Source: Luscinia megarhynchos (Eukaryota; Chordata; Aves; Passeriformes; Turdidae). From it: 64,000 nucleotides of DNA. Position numbers and translations under genes: made by a program. Where the stretch lies: assembly GCA_034336665.1 (NCBI GenBank), contig CM067585.1:3033731-3097730 (forward strand). The letters are read 5' to 3'. Below, one piece after another: positions 36,901-48,526 of this stretch. The notes under the pieces are model-generated. The model was not told the origin of the DNA. It did no database searches and saw only the letters and a list, made by a program, of their open reading frames with translations. The stretch's first letter is position 1; the number at the start of each line of letters is the position of its first letter.

Positions 36901-37664
36901 GAAGCAGGGGTGGTATTTTTAAATTGTCTTCTAAACCACAGTATGCATTTAAAATAGATCCCACTGTACAAAGAATGGCAAAAATCCAATTTATGCTTTT
37001 CATTTGAACACAGAGAAGAAGCTTATGGACATATACAGGAATATCCATCATGTGAATTTCTTGCAATCATGTGAACCAAGAGGCAAATTCTTGTTTGTGC
37101 TGTCAGTGGTACCAATGATGCACAAGGTCTGTGAAGACCAGAGTCTTGATTCTTATAGAGAGGGCTACAGAATGTGCTGTCTACACCTGTGGAATTGCCA
37201 AACCCTTTCCTGAACTGATAAGGTAGAATAGTTTTAGAGGCTATAATCACATCTACCTCAAATCTCTAGAACAATCATTTAGCCTAGCAAGGCTATGGTC
37301 TCTAAATTATTTTTGTGTTGTCACAGCAATGGTGCTACTAGCCCTACATTTGCATATGTTTCTTTATCTACAGCAATATCTCTTGTGTTATGCCCCACTG
37401 GATTTTATGTGCAGTTCCATTAATTCCCCAGCCTCCAGTTTTTCTTAATGATTGCAATAAAGGTACTACTTGCTTTTCAGATTTATTTATCATGTGCCTG
37501 TATTCCCAGATGTAGCAAGTAGGAACTCTTGCTTTGATCCCTCTGCAGTTTGGATTTTTTGTACAACTGCATGAGATCTTTTTTCTCCTGAACTAAGCAG
37601 ACCCATATTCCAATTATGCCTTGCAGTTAATTCCTGCTGGCCTGGCACCATTTTTGTGACCTGT
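34000..37664. other. Unique AT-rich non-coding sequence
   Basis: Contains the PBX-MEIS cluster listed separately (34473-34513). A T17-18 tract before CCATAG (36407-36426) mimics a 3' splice site without a convincing exon. The 144-codon frame at 36488-36922 shows no recognisable domain. Confidence 0.5.
34473..34513. promoter_or_regulatory. Clustered PBX-MEIS (TALE homeodomain) sites
   Basis: TGATTGACAG (34503-34512) is the canonical PBX-MEIS/PREP composite decamer. CTGTCAATCT (34473-34482) is its reverse complement with one mismatch. CCTGTCAA (34489-34496) is a third MEIS-type half site and forms an 8-bp inverted repeat with TTGACAGG (34506-34513). Three sites of one class within 41 bp suggest a regulatory element. 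Occupancy and conservation are inferred, not shown. Confidence 0.45.
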
Positions 37665-37880
37665 CTTTCAATTCTTTCTCTTCCAGTTTTGTTTCTGGGA
37701 TAAAGCTAACAAAAATGAAACCAGTAATCTGGGCAAGGCCATGCCATTGTTTTAAACAGTGGCATTATTATGAGCATCTGCTGGTTTCTGTGTAATTCAG
37801 TAGTTTTTCTTTTCTGACTGTGCTGCCCTTCAGCAAGAGATTGTAGAGTTTTCCTCTCAACTGAGAACTCTGAAAGGTAG
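37665..37880 (-). mobile_element. Degraded ancient CR1 fragment
   Basis: Weak but ordered resemblance to the old amniote CR1 region, minus orientation: TTCTCTTCCAGTTTTG, a later AAACAGTGGCATTATTATGA (about 37755-37774), then CTTTTCTGACTGTGCTGC and a stretch ending near AACTGAGAACTCTGA. Heavy divergence keeps this tentative. Confidence 0.4.
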
Positions 37881-38182
37881 TGTTGAAAAGGTGAATGCAT
37901 AATGTTAAAAGGACAAAGACATTGGTGGAAAGTACCAGATGTAAAAGAAAATGATCTAATTACAGGCTTTTGTCAAAAGAGTTCATGAAGCAAAAGTAGA
38001 GAGAAGCTGGGAGAAAGAAGAATGAAAAATAGCTGGAAAGTAGAGATATTCATATGAGAAAATATGTGTCTGTATTCAGAAAGTGCTTGGTAGTGGTTGG
38101 AGATTTAGTGTCTCATGCTGCAAAGTGATCCTTGGTCTGACACTGGCATCTTCAGCAGTGCACATAGTTCTGAGCACTGTTC
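37881..38182. other. Unclassified non-coding sequence
   Basis: Short interval before LTR A copy 2, with nothing recognised. Confidence 0.4.
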
Positions 38183-39092
38183 TGGTGCCTTTTTGGGACA
38201 GGCTAAAAACAGAGGCCAGATTAAATTAAGGGAATAAAAAGGGGTTATATTTATTGAAGTGCTGTCAGGTACATTTCAGGCAGACTGTCCTAGGTTACAA
38301 TGTAAAGATGTGCCCAAAAGTTTGTATTCTATCACCATCTGTTAAACCAGCTGGGGCAGTGTTCTTTATCTTTCCCACAGCCCATCCTCCCTCCAGGAGA
38401 TATCTCCTGTTAATGGCCATTGAGTCCCAGTGCATGACTGATAAAATTACATCATCCCACTGGGAGATGCTTCACCCAGGGGGAGGAGCCAAACATTTCC
38501 TACCTAGATAAAAACTGACATTTGGAACACCAAAGCTGCCCTTACCCACTGGTTTCCAGAGGACAAGAGCTACCAGACCTGGACTGCTACCACCACCCTA
38601 ACTAGCGGGGTCTCAGGTTGTATTGTCACTCTGTCAGTGGTTTTTCTTTTGCACTACTGCATGTATTTTATTTTTCTCTTTTTTCCTATTAAATTATACT
38701 TCTGACTTGGAGTCCCTCACTGTTTTTGCTTTCAAAACCATTACATAGACAAAGCCCCCCAGGGGCCACACCCAAAATGGACGATGGGTCACGAGTTTTC
38801 ACACTTTTATAAATTTGGTCCATTTGCATATTGGGGATTAATCTTCCAATTAGAGCTTCAGGTAATGAAGTAATTTACCCCAAGTTTGCTCCCCCAACTC
38901 ACTTTTTTTGACATTTCTCAGGGTCTGAGGCAGTGAGGTGTCCTTGATTCCTAGCCTGAAGAGGAATTGTTGTATCTGCCTAAAATGGGAAAGCAGCAGC
39001 TCACACTGGATATGGAGTTTAGAGTTATACACTAAACAACTGCAGGATTACAAATATATGAAAAATACAAAACCTAAATTCCTAGGGCATCA
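38183..39092 (-). mobile_element. LTR family A, copy 2, split by a nested LTR
   Basis: The LTR A sequence is in two parts, 38183-38285 (3' portion, with AATAAA on the minus strand near 38250) and 38746-39092 (5' portion, with the minus-strand TATA box TTTATAAAAG near 38804-38813). They are separated by an inserted LTR B relative. Without the insert the element is about 445 bp, like copy 3. The ends are TGGTGCC on the left and GGCATCA on the right, close to the family termini. Flanks GTTC (38179-38182) and GTGC (39093-39096) may be a 4-bp target duplication with one change. Confidence 0.9.
38286..38745 (+). mobile_element. LTR B-related solo LTR nested in LTR A copy 2
   Basis: Starts TGTCCTAGG and ends CCATTACA. 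It shares with LTR B the stretch from CCCACAGCCCATCCTCCCTC through the TATA-like GATAAAAACTGA to TTTCCAGAGGA, but its R-U5 half differs and is shorter (460 bp in all), so it is a separate subfamily. Target duplication: CAGAC (38281-38285) and TAGAC (38746-38750), 5 bp with one mismatch. The target is the GGCAGACAAAG sequence seen intact in LTR A copy 3. Confidence 0.9.
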
Positions 39093-42000
39093 GTGCAGGA
39101 CCTGGATGTGTCTCCAGCCCTTAGGTGATTTACTGAAGTTTTCTTTGCACAACCAGAAGCCTTAATCGAATTCCACAAACTGGCAACCCTCAGTTCTGAA
39201 ATAACTGTAAGTTACAGCAGTTTAAGTTAAATCAATATGTTGTATAAAATTTATCATCAGCTAAACAACTGTCACAATTCATACCAAACTGAACTTCATA
39301 TGAACCTACCTAAGGTAGAACTGAAATGCCTGATGTCTTGGTTATTTCACCATGCATCATTCCACACTCCAGCTAGATGCTCGTACATTTATTTCTTGCA
39401 GAAGGAGCATTTGACTGATTGTCACTATGTGATTATGATGATGGAAGTCCTGATTTTGCACACAATGAATATATTGATAGATTTATCTCATTTGCTGTAC
39501 TTGTCTGTCATGTCTAAGGACACTAATGAGTTGGTTTTGGGGATTAATGAGAACTGTAATGGCTAATGGGTATTTACAGCATTGCTGCATTTTATCACAT
39601 AATAATGTGAACACCAACTTAAGTTCTTTCAAGTCTTTAATTGTCACTATGGGAATCTTTAATTACATTTCATCAGACAATAAAAATCTCAGAAAAATTA
39701 ACAAGATGTTGGTGATTCTGCTGGAGTTGCTCTGATAGACAATTTCTTCAAATGCTACACTCAAAAGAAATAAATTCTTGAAAAAGTCTCTGAGAACTGA
39801 CTTTAAAACAGATCTAGCTCAAACTTAGATTTATCCTATTTGCTCCCTCTTTTGCAATAATTCAACTTTGAAAAGAAAACGATACACTGACAAGCTTTTA
39901 ATTTTTTTAGATAATAGCAATATCTGATCACTGAATAATCACTACTATCAGAAAAAAAGATTTTAAACCAACAAAGCCTGAGGTATTTTGCTAGAGAGTC
40001 TTGCTTTTTAAATTAATTTCTCAATAGTCATAGCAACAACTCACCTTTTTGGGGCCTTTACACTTGCATTTGAAAGATGCTTACAAACTCTACTTCTTGG
40101 CTCAAATTCACTGCAGAATTTGTGTGCTTCTTGCTTTATGTTGGGATGTTGAAGGCAAAAGGTTAAATTAATGATTACTTTCTGTTGTTTTTCCACTATT
40201 AAGTCATCTTTCCTTTGAATACCAGTGTTGGAGTATTCAGGCTTTCAGTCTTTTTTCATTCTATGCAGTCTCTCAAGCTCTTCCTACTCTTCTGCTTGCC
40301 CAACAGAAAGCTGTTCATCTGGCCAGTTACACACATGTCTTCTCTCCCACAAAGAACAAAATGACATGAAAACTTATTGTATCCTTTCTCTTAAGAATTC
40401 ACTTGTGCTTTGTGAATCCTTACTATATCCTGGAAGATGCTCCAGCTGCACAATTTTTTTTTATTTTTTATTATAACCTGGTATGCATGCCTCTGCCATA
40501 TCTTCAACACTGACCTGGAGCCAGAGTTCTGCCTTCTCATTTGTTGGATAGTGAATGCAGTTGGTGAACAGCAACACCTTTTTGCTGTGGATAGGGAAAA
40601 ATTACAATTTCCATACTTCACACCATGTTCCTTTCATTGCTCTCTCCTTCCTCCAATGTTTTTGAGTGTGCAGATGTTTCCTAGTTAGTTATTATTTAAG
40701 TGGGTAGCTTCCTGCTAAGGTGTTCATTAAAACTTGCTGTCCAGAATCTCTGGGTACAATTTGCAGTGTAATCTGTAGCCTCTAGTGCATCATTGTATCT
40801 CTATTAAAAGGAATTCTGTGTAATGATGCTGGGATTTAATTAGTTTCTTTGCCAGTGTTGTAAAACATAGTGATAAATGAGCTAACAGGTCCATGGATCA
40901 TTATTCTACTAGAGATGAGTTTATTAGCTGATTATGAATCATTAACAAAGTCTACATGGGATTTGCTTATCTAATTCAACACAATTTTGAACATTCAATA
41001 CTCTACATTCATTTCTTTCAACTAACAATATTGTATTTAGATTATAATCTTTGCATGTTTTATTCTGGGAATTTTTTTTCTTTAGTGTTGAATTCTAATT
41101 ATATTCTATGTGCTGTGAGAAGAACTGGTGTCCATCTAGGATGAATACAAAACTGCACTGTAAAGTTTTACAGCTGCACATTTTTTAGTTTCGTTCTCAG
41201 TATGTGTTTATTACTCATCTAGCATTGCAGGAAAGACAGAAACTCAGACTCTAATCAACTTGCATTTCTTAAATAATACACTAACTAGAACAAAATTAAA
41301 TACTCTGTGCTAGCAAGAGCTGGCCACATAGAAGGGAGGGGACAATTCACACCACTGTCGACTTTTCAGTTTAGGGCAAGGGTGAGGCATGTGTAGCATC
41401 AGTGCAGTTGTCAGGAAAAAAATGGGAGTTAATAACACAAAAGTGTAATTTATGGAGAATAATCACCTCAGAGATGCTTTTAGAAGAAAATATTCAGAAA
41501 CTTGGTGCTGTGAGTTTATCTTGAAATAAATTAGATAGAATTTCAGAAGAACTTTCCACTTCTCATTGAGTATCTGCAGTTGATTAAAGTGCATTCTTCC
41601 TTTGACCTTCCTGATGGTCCCACCTTAGATGGGCTTTAGCCTATTTTTCTGCTGTACCATAAAGTTAAGTTGTAAACAGAAACTACTTTGGTGTAACCTA
41701 CTTTGTCTTGTCCTTACTGGGAAATAGCTTGCTTAGGTGTGTAGAAGGTACATCCATCAGGCACATGTTTAATTCTCACACATCCTGATACTTCTGTAGA
41801 GTCTTGCCTATGCTGTGTTTTTATCCTGCTTTTGATCTTCTGCTGGAGAGAAAGGAATGCTATGAAATGTGAGTTTAGTCTTCTCTGTCCAAGGTCCCCT
41901 TGTCTTGAGTGCTTCAGAAAGACACTTTTGTGCTCTCTTTGGAGGGTGGGCTCTTTCCAATGCTGGATTTGCTTTTACTCTACTCTCCAAAATGTGGCTG

Positions 42001-44439
42001 TCATTGAAAATGGCCTCTGCATAATCTGCGTTGTTTCTGTACAGGAAATTGTTGATAATTCTTCAGGAGAAATCCTGGCAATAATGTAAATAGATGGTGA
42101 TACTGATGGCAGAGGTGCTGCTATCGTACACAGTTCTATAAATACAGAGTTAAAAAATCAGGATGTTTCAAAAAATTGGCAGCTGAAAATGGATACAATT
42201 TTCTTGTGATTCTAGCAGGATCCTTCTCTTCTGAATTTCCTATTTACAGAGCCATTAGTTCTAACACTTTCTGATCTTTTATCGTGTCAGAGTAAATATT
42301 ACTGGGTTTGTTCCAGTGGGAACAAAATGCAGACTATTTTTGTTTCTAAGTTATTTTCTTTCTCTGAGACAACCTTTTTATTTCTTCCTTTGAAAAAGAT
42401 TTGAAAAATGGCAGATTTCCAGCAGTAGCAATATTTCTTAATGGTTAAGGAAACAAGTTTGCACTGCAGAGATGCAGCCATGAAGAAAACCAGGAGAATT
42501 AAAAAGGGATGGTTTAAAATATAAGAGGATAATAACACACTGTGGAATGCTAGAAAGGTTCAATATCCTTCATGGTACAACTGGAAAATTTGAATTTGTA
42601 TACTTATACTCTTTACCTTAGTTTCTGTTTTTATATGCATAGTACCTTTTCATTTGCAGAGTAACGGTGACCACGATTTACAATATTATTAACTTCACTC
42701 AAATCTTTACATAATAATTTGATATTGTACAATAATTTAATATTTTTAAACTACTTTATCTATATATATATGTATTTTAATAATATAACCTGGTTAATAT
42801 GAATTTTTAATAGAAAATAAAGTGGATATAATGTCAATATAAAAATATAAAATTCTATTATTTTCTAATTAGGATAAAATACTTGCTCTCAACATTTATT
42901 TTCAATGGCAATGTTAATTTTTGTTGTGAGCAAAATACTTAAATCATAAGATTCATAAAGAGTAACATTTTTCATATTGGCCTCTGTACAGGTCTGGAAG
43001 CAGTGTGACTGTTTTGTAGGGCACATTCCAATTTTATAAACAGCAGCACGTGGACATTTAAATGAATTGAAACAAAGCAGGTTAATTATTCAGGGGCCTC
43101 AGACTGAAGTTAACTCACAACTAATGTATTGTGTGCTCTCATTATAAACTGAGTCTGTCCCTAGATTAGTGTGGCTACAGCCACTCACCCAGTATTATCT
43201 GTCTGACCAGAGGTTTGTTTTTCCTTTCAGTGCCTGTTTTGTTATTTTCAAAAGCAGGATCCCTTTTTTGACACATTAGTACCTTGATAGGGATAAATCT
43301 GTGTTTCTGCTCTGAAAAGTCAGAGTCCTGATTCCTGGGTTTTGTAAAGGTTGCATTAAAGGTGATTAGGGAACATCTTTGAAGATCATTATTTATACCT
43401 CTGTATATATATATAATAGACAATAGCAGGGAATATTAAATTGTAGAGCAACATTTGCAAACCTTTATCTTCCCAAGGTGATGCCCTTTACTAGAGGACA
43501 GTGGTTCTTAGTTCAGCAGTTCTGTCAAGTCTGAGGCAATCATTTGATTTCGCTTTTATACATATGCTTAGGTGTTCAGAAAATTCCTGTATGTAAAAGA
43601 GAAGCACTGAATACTATAAGCTTAGGTCAACCACAAGGATTCCCAAAGTCTCATTAGTGATATTTTCTGTGAACTTACTTTATTCTCACTTTAACTTTAG
43701 GCAGCAACCTGCAGAAATATGAATGTTATTACACTTGAAACTACTTTTGATTTCCATTTTAAAGGATCTTGTACTTGCTTGAAGCTGTTCTTGTGCCACA
43801 GATCAAACAGCAGTGCTAAATGCTTGCATTTTTGTCTCTGGCAAAAAAGAAATATTAGGATTTTCTTTGGTTTCTTGGGGTTTATTATTTCATTATATAT
43901 TTGAGTGGCCTGAATAGAAGAAAAACTCCAGTATAATTTATTTTGCCTAATGTTTCAGAAGTTTTTTGTATAATCCAGGTTTTAATCTAATCTGATTATA
44001 TAGAAGAAGATGCTTCTACCTTAGCAGAAGCCAGCAAAATAGATTTCAGGGAATAAGAGAATAAATTTGGACCAAAATTCCAAATAGTCTTATTAGAATA
44101 ATATTTAAAAGAATATGGTGGACTATTCATTTGTCCCTCTACACAAGAGTTTATCATTGTTTAAGCAACACAAAAGGCATTATTGACTTGGAACACGCTT
44201 TGGGGCATAAATTTCACACACGTGTCTAAGAAAAAAAAAATGTTTATCACTGAATCCAGCTGAAAATCTTGGAGCATTTCATGTTTTTTCACTAATGTTT
44301 TTCACACCACGTCTTTACATAACCACAGAGTGTTGGAATCTGAGCCATAGAGCTGTTTCTACCTTAAACTAGAGCAAATCATTGCAACAGAAGTAAGCAA
44401 GCAACTCTGTTTGAGGCAGCTTATTGTTTAACTATAATG
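39093..44439. other. Unique AT-rich non-coding sequence
   Basis: No interspersed repeat or exon recognised. Around 40810-40960 (GGATTTAATTAGTTTC, GATTATGAATCATTAACAAAG) and 43040-43160 (TGAATTGAAACAAAGCAGGT, GGTTAATTATTCAGGGGCC) the motif content hints at regulatory elements. Very AT-rich sequence with (TA)n runs lies at about 42690-42880 and 43402-43416. Confidence 0.45.
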
Positions 44440-44700
44440 TAGTTTCCCCAGGAATCATGGAAATGTGGGTTTTAATTAACTCTAACAAGTATTTAATGGA
44501 GATTTAATAAGACAGTTATTGTATGTTAATTAAATGTCAACTAATTGCTAAGAGGTTTTTGCAATTATTGAAGTTTACTAATTATCCAATAGATAAATCA
44601 ATTTTTCATGTAAAAAACTCACATCTATGTAAGCAATAAATATGCTGGTAGATTATGTATACTGTCATAATGAAATGAGAGAGGTGCTGTGTTGAATGTG
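44440..44700. promoter_or_regulatory. Candidate conserved non-coding element, homeodomain-rich
   Basis: Within about 200 bp there are TTTTAATTAACTC, GTTAATTAAATG, CAACTAATTGC, TTTGCAATTATTG and TACTAATTATCC, an unusual density of TAATTA/TTAATT cores. No repeat or frame is present. It lies just upstream of LTR A copy 3. Confidence 0.35.
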
Positions 44701-44809
44701 CTGCTTGCATCTTCTCTGTACAGGCAGGAAGAAATTAGTTCACACGTCTAGACAGTGGTTTTTTTGTTGAATGAAACTCAGGTGCTGGTTCAGAATATAT
44801 GGGTGACAG

Positions 44810-45248
44810 TGATGCCTTTTTGGGTTATCTAAAAACAGAGCTCAGACAAAATTAAGAGGAATAAAAAGCAGTTGTATTTATTGAAGGGCCTTCAGGTACA
44901 TTTAGGGCAGACAAAGCCCTCCAGGGGCTACACCCAAAATGGACAACAGGTCATGAGTTTACACACTTTTATAAATTTGGTTCATTTGCATATTGGGGGT
45001 TAATCTTCCAATTACAGCTTCAGATAATGAAGTCATTCACCCCAAGTTTGCTCCCCCAACTCACTTTTGTTTCCATCTCTCAGGGCCTGAGGCAGTGAGG
45101 TGATTCCCAGCCTGGAGAGGAATTGTTGTGTCTGACCAAAATGGGAGAGCAGCAGCTCACACTGGATATGGAGTTTGGAGTTATACACTAAAGAACTGCA
45201 GGATCACAAATAGATGAAAAATACAAAAGCTAAAATCCCAAGGCACCA
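44810..45248 (-). mobile_element. LTR family A, copy 3 (complete solo LTR)
   Basis: The most complete family A copy, 439 bp. The + strand begins TGATGCC and ends GGCACCA, giving TG...CA termini that are nearly inverted repeats (TGATGCC / GGCATCA in the family). A perfect 4-bp target duplication, ACAG, flanks it (44806-44809 and 45249-45252). On the minus strand the TATA box is TTTATAAAAG (about 44966-44975) and the polyadenylation signal AATAAA is at 44877-44882. A 4-bp duplication suits a gammaretrovirus-like (ERV1) origin. It has no internal region, so it is a recombination-derived solo LTR. Confidence 0.93.
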
Positions 45249-45509
45249 ACAGGACCCACAACTGCAGCAGTAAGGGGTGTGGAGTTTTGCTTGTAGCACC
45301 TGCATGGAATGAGACAGGGGCCACGAGAGTAGCTCACATCTCTGCAGCCTCCCACCAGGGTTTCAAATAAAGATATGACCAGTAGGAGCTAAGGAAACTC
45401 GCAGGACTTTCTCTTCCTTTCAGAACAAAGCCTGCATTGTGATGTAGATTGGTTGTCCTTTGTGTGTTGAGCAGGAGCATTGTGGAATGGGAGTTTTGTT
45501 TTTAGAAAC
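45249..45509. other. Unclassified non-coding sequence
   Basis: Short interval after LTR A copy 3; nothing recognised. Confidence 0.4.
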
Positions 45510-45690
45510 ATGTCTGGCATCAAGCTGCATTCAGTCCCTGGCAAATGCACCACTACATTCTGTGTATTGCCGATTATTAATCAGTAGTCAGTGTATTAAT
45601 GAGGAGAGTAACTGTAATCAGCCCTGATTTATGCAAATTAAATGCAACCCTCAGAGTCTTGGTCAGTTCCCAGGACTGTCTGCAGGTGGT
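45510..45690. promoter_or_regulatory. Candidate conserved non-coding element with perfect POU octamer
   Basis: Contains ATGCAAAT (45631-45638) inside TTATGCAAATTAAATGC, preceded by GCCGATTATTAATCAGTAG and GTGTATTAATGAGGAG. A perfect octamer followed by TTAAAT, with flanking homeodomain cores, suggests a POU-bound enhancer. The call rests on motifs only. Confidence 0.4.
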
Positions 45691-45789
45691 GAAAGCAAGG
45701 ATAACTTTTTTTTCTTAAGAAAAGGAAAAAAAGCCAAGCTGTTTTCCCAGAAAAAAAGGTTCTTACTGCTAATAAAAATATTTCTAAGT

Positions 45790-46226
45790 CTTTGATGAGC
45801 ACCCCAAAGATGATCAGAGGGTTGGAGCATGTCTGCTATGAAGACAGGCTGAGAGAGCTAGGGATGCTCAGCCTGGAGAAGACTGTCACAGCCTGCCAGC
45901 ACTTCAACAGGGCTTGTGAAAAGGAGGGAGAGCAACTTTTTACATGGGCAGACAGTGACAGAACAATGCAGAATGGTTTTAAACAAAAAAAAAAAAAAAA
46001 AAGAGAGATATTTAAATTAGATGTTATGAAGAAATTAACTTGGTCAGAGGGAAGCTGTGGCTGCCCCACCCCTGGAAGTGTCCAAGGCCAGGCTGGACTG
46101 GGTTTGGAGGAACTTGGGATAGTGGCAGGTGTCCCTGCCCATGGCAGGGGGTGGTTGAAATTAAATCATCTTTGGGAGTCCCTTCCAACCCAAGTCAGTC
46201 CCTGTTTCTATGATTCTGTAAATCTG
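45790..46226 (+). mobile_element. CR1 LINE 3' fragment with internal A18 run
   Basis: Recognisable sense-orientation CR1: GATGATCAGAGGGTTGGAGC, AGGCTGAGAGAGCTAGGGAT, AGGCCAGGCTGGACTGGGTT, GTCCCTTCCAACCCAAGTCA and the tail TTTCTATGATTCTG. An A18 tract (45985-46002) interrupts the usual 'taaactgaaagaggg' position, probably by slippage expansion. The plus-strand frame across it (45792-46286) is CR1 3' sequence and not a gene. Confidence 0.93.
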
Positions 46227-48399
46227 CCCCATTTTCCTAATTCCTTAAATAGAATACACCTGCTATTAGCTTTTACAGGTGGGTAATGACTCAGGTCACC
46301 TGAGAGTTGCCTCAGAATATAAAGTTTCAATTTCCAGGTGGAACACTCAATATTATTGTATAACAAGGTCTGTGTGGGGCTGCTGCACAGAAGTGAGACA
46401 GAGAAGTGCCCACCAGAAAAAGGGATTTCTGCATTAATTATATCAGACCTAGCATTTTGTATTTGAAGATTTTGTTGGACTTATAACAACTGCTAAACCA
46501 GGTTCTTACCTCAGTTGCTTACACGTGTTTAGGTAAGGGGTAACTTTGCCCGTTCTTAAGAATGGATCACTTTGACATAATTTACCTATTAAAATGCAAA
46601 GTAGAAAAATTACTTCAGAATGCAACAAAAAGCAGAAAGCAAGCTCTTAGAGTACCAAGCTGCTTGATTTCTTCTAAATCTATATTCCTCATAATTAGAG
46701 AGAAATTGAAAGTAAATCCTTCTCAAAAACAGCAGACTCATCCTGCAATGGGAAAGAATGACCAAAATGAAAAGAGGGAACCCCAGATGAAATACCAGCC
46801 ATGACCCCTCATGTCAAAGGGAAGGGTTCTTCTTTCCTTGCACAGAAATCTTCCCTGGTGCTTGGGTGGCAGGCATGATCTGTGCTGCCCCATTCAGGAT
46901 TAGTGGATTATCTCTGCTTCTCTCCATTTAGGAATTGAACACAGCTACCCTGAGCCCTTTGTCAGGGAGACTTTTTATGTCTTTATATTCTCCAGTCCTG
47001 TTTCTCTCCAAAAAGCCATTTTACTCTTCAGTTGTAGGAGACAGTAGTTTAGGGATGCACATTGACCAAGTAAACATATTCAATAATATGGTGCACTTGG
47101 GTGACACTGTGCTGTCGATGGCTGATCAATAAATGCTTCCTGCTGACTTCTAGACATCCTGCATGTTCAGTAAATAAATCTGATCCTTCTGAAGATAATT
47201 TGGCCCCCAACTTACATAATTTATCTCTAGTATTTCTTGACCAGAGAAGGATTTAAACTTAGTGTTTTGGCCGATTTAATCCTTCTGTTATGCATTTAGC
47301 ATATGCCCATTACTGCAGCTGTGCTGTAAATGACAATATTAGTGCTGAAGTGTGAAACAGGGATGTATTTCCATTTCCCTTTGTAACTGTGGTGCTTCCT
47401 GTGGAATAGGCTGCAAGATCCATTCATTCCACATCATCCTGCCTTGTGCAGGGCAAGAGGAATCATATCTGTAAATCTCTCTGGCTGCCAACTCTTTGTA
47501 ATAGGACAGGACTAGTCAGTCTTCACACTACAGGTAGGGAAATAAGGTGTGCATGTTAGGTTTATCCAGGAACTGTGTCAGTTTACACACCTGCAGCTTT
47601 CTCTCTGGGAAAATCCCTCATTGCATTAATCTGCCACAGAAAAGCATTGGACAGGTTTTTCTTGAGGCCTTGACAGTAATTCTCCAGAGGCTACAGATGT
47701 CTCCCCTGCAGTCACAGAAATGATTACAGTACAATGTAGATGTACCTGGTATAATTTAAGGCTGTCTAGCTTAGGTACCAATCATGGTTTAGTTTCTCTA
47801 GTATAAAGCTGAGTATGGATTGATTTTTCTTGATGGGATTTCAGTGGAGGTTAAACAGCTTAATTCAAGCTATGCAATGGATACCTTCCTGTACATGAGC
47901 CTTATTGTCACTCATTAAAGGAATAATATTGGAGGAGGGGTAGAAGAATTCCTTGTAATGTGAGCTGCTGAAAGCCTAAATTAAGTATCTGAGCTTCTGT
48001 GAGACCAGAGTGGTCTTTTAAATCACTGTTGCACCATAAGTGGACAGTTCTGCAGTGTCTTATCTTAATAAATGTAGTGCTTTTCAACAGCAGCTCCTTA
48101 CTGTATTTAATTTGTCTTACATTACTTTCCTCCTTAATTGGAAATGTTTTTTAGTGTAATGTAGTAGCAATTCCCCCTTGTCCAGAAATAGAGCACTGCC
48201 CAAGGGCTGTTAGTTAAGGATATGCCCACATATTTGGGGTATATATAGAATTATTTTCATCATTTCAAGTGTTCAGTGATGTGCTGCTAGATTTAAAAGA
48301 TATTTCAGACCTTGAATGAGGAAAATATTTGTGACCCTGTTTAAGAGAAAAGTAAATCTTTTGGTTTGGACTAATAATCACACAAGTTCTTTAAAATAA
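46227..48399. other. Unique non-coding sequence
   Basis: No exon or repeat recognised between the CR1 copy and the SINE. Confidence 0.5.
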
Positions 48400-48526
48400 T
48401 GACAGAATACTCTGAGTTAAAAGGGACCCACAAGTATCATTGAGCCCAGCTCTTATGGCCCATGTTGAGATCAAACCCACACCCTTGGCATTAGCAGCAT
48501 CATCCTCTGATCAACTGAGTTAATCA
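48400..48526 (-). mobile_element. tRNA-Ile-derived SINE with CR1 tail (TguSINE1-like)
   Basis: On the minus strand the head reads TTAACTCAGTTGATCAGAGG, a decayed tRNA-Ile A box (compare TTAGCTCAGTTGGTTAGAGC). It is followed by GATGCTGCTAATGCCAAGGG around the former anticodon loop and a B-box relic GTGGGTTTGATCTC. The second half, GCTCAATGATACTTGTGGGT to ATTCTGTC, is a CR1-type 3' tail. Head plus tail is the structure of the songbird SINE mobilised by CR1. The promoter boxes are mutated, so it is probably inactive. Confidence 0.85.

Noticed and set aside
45792..46286. 164-codon plus-strand frame
   Set aside because: It lies in CR1 3' untranslated sequence and crosses an A18 tract.
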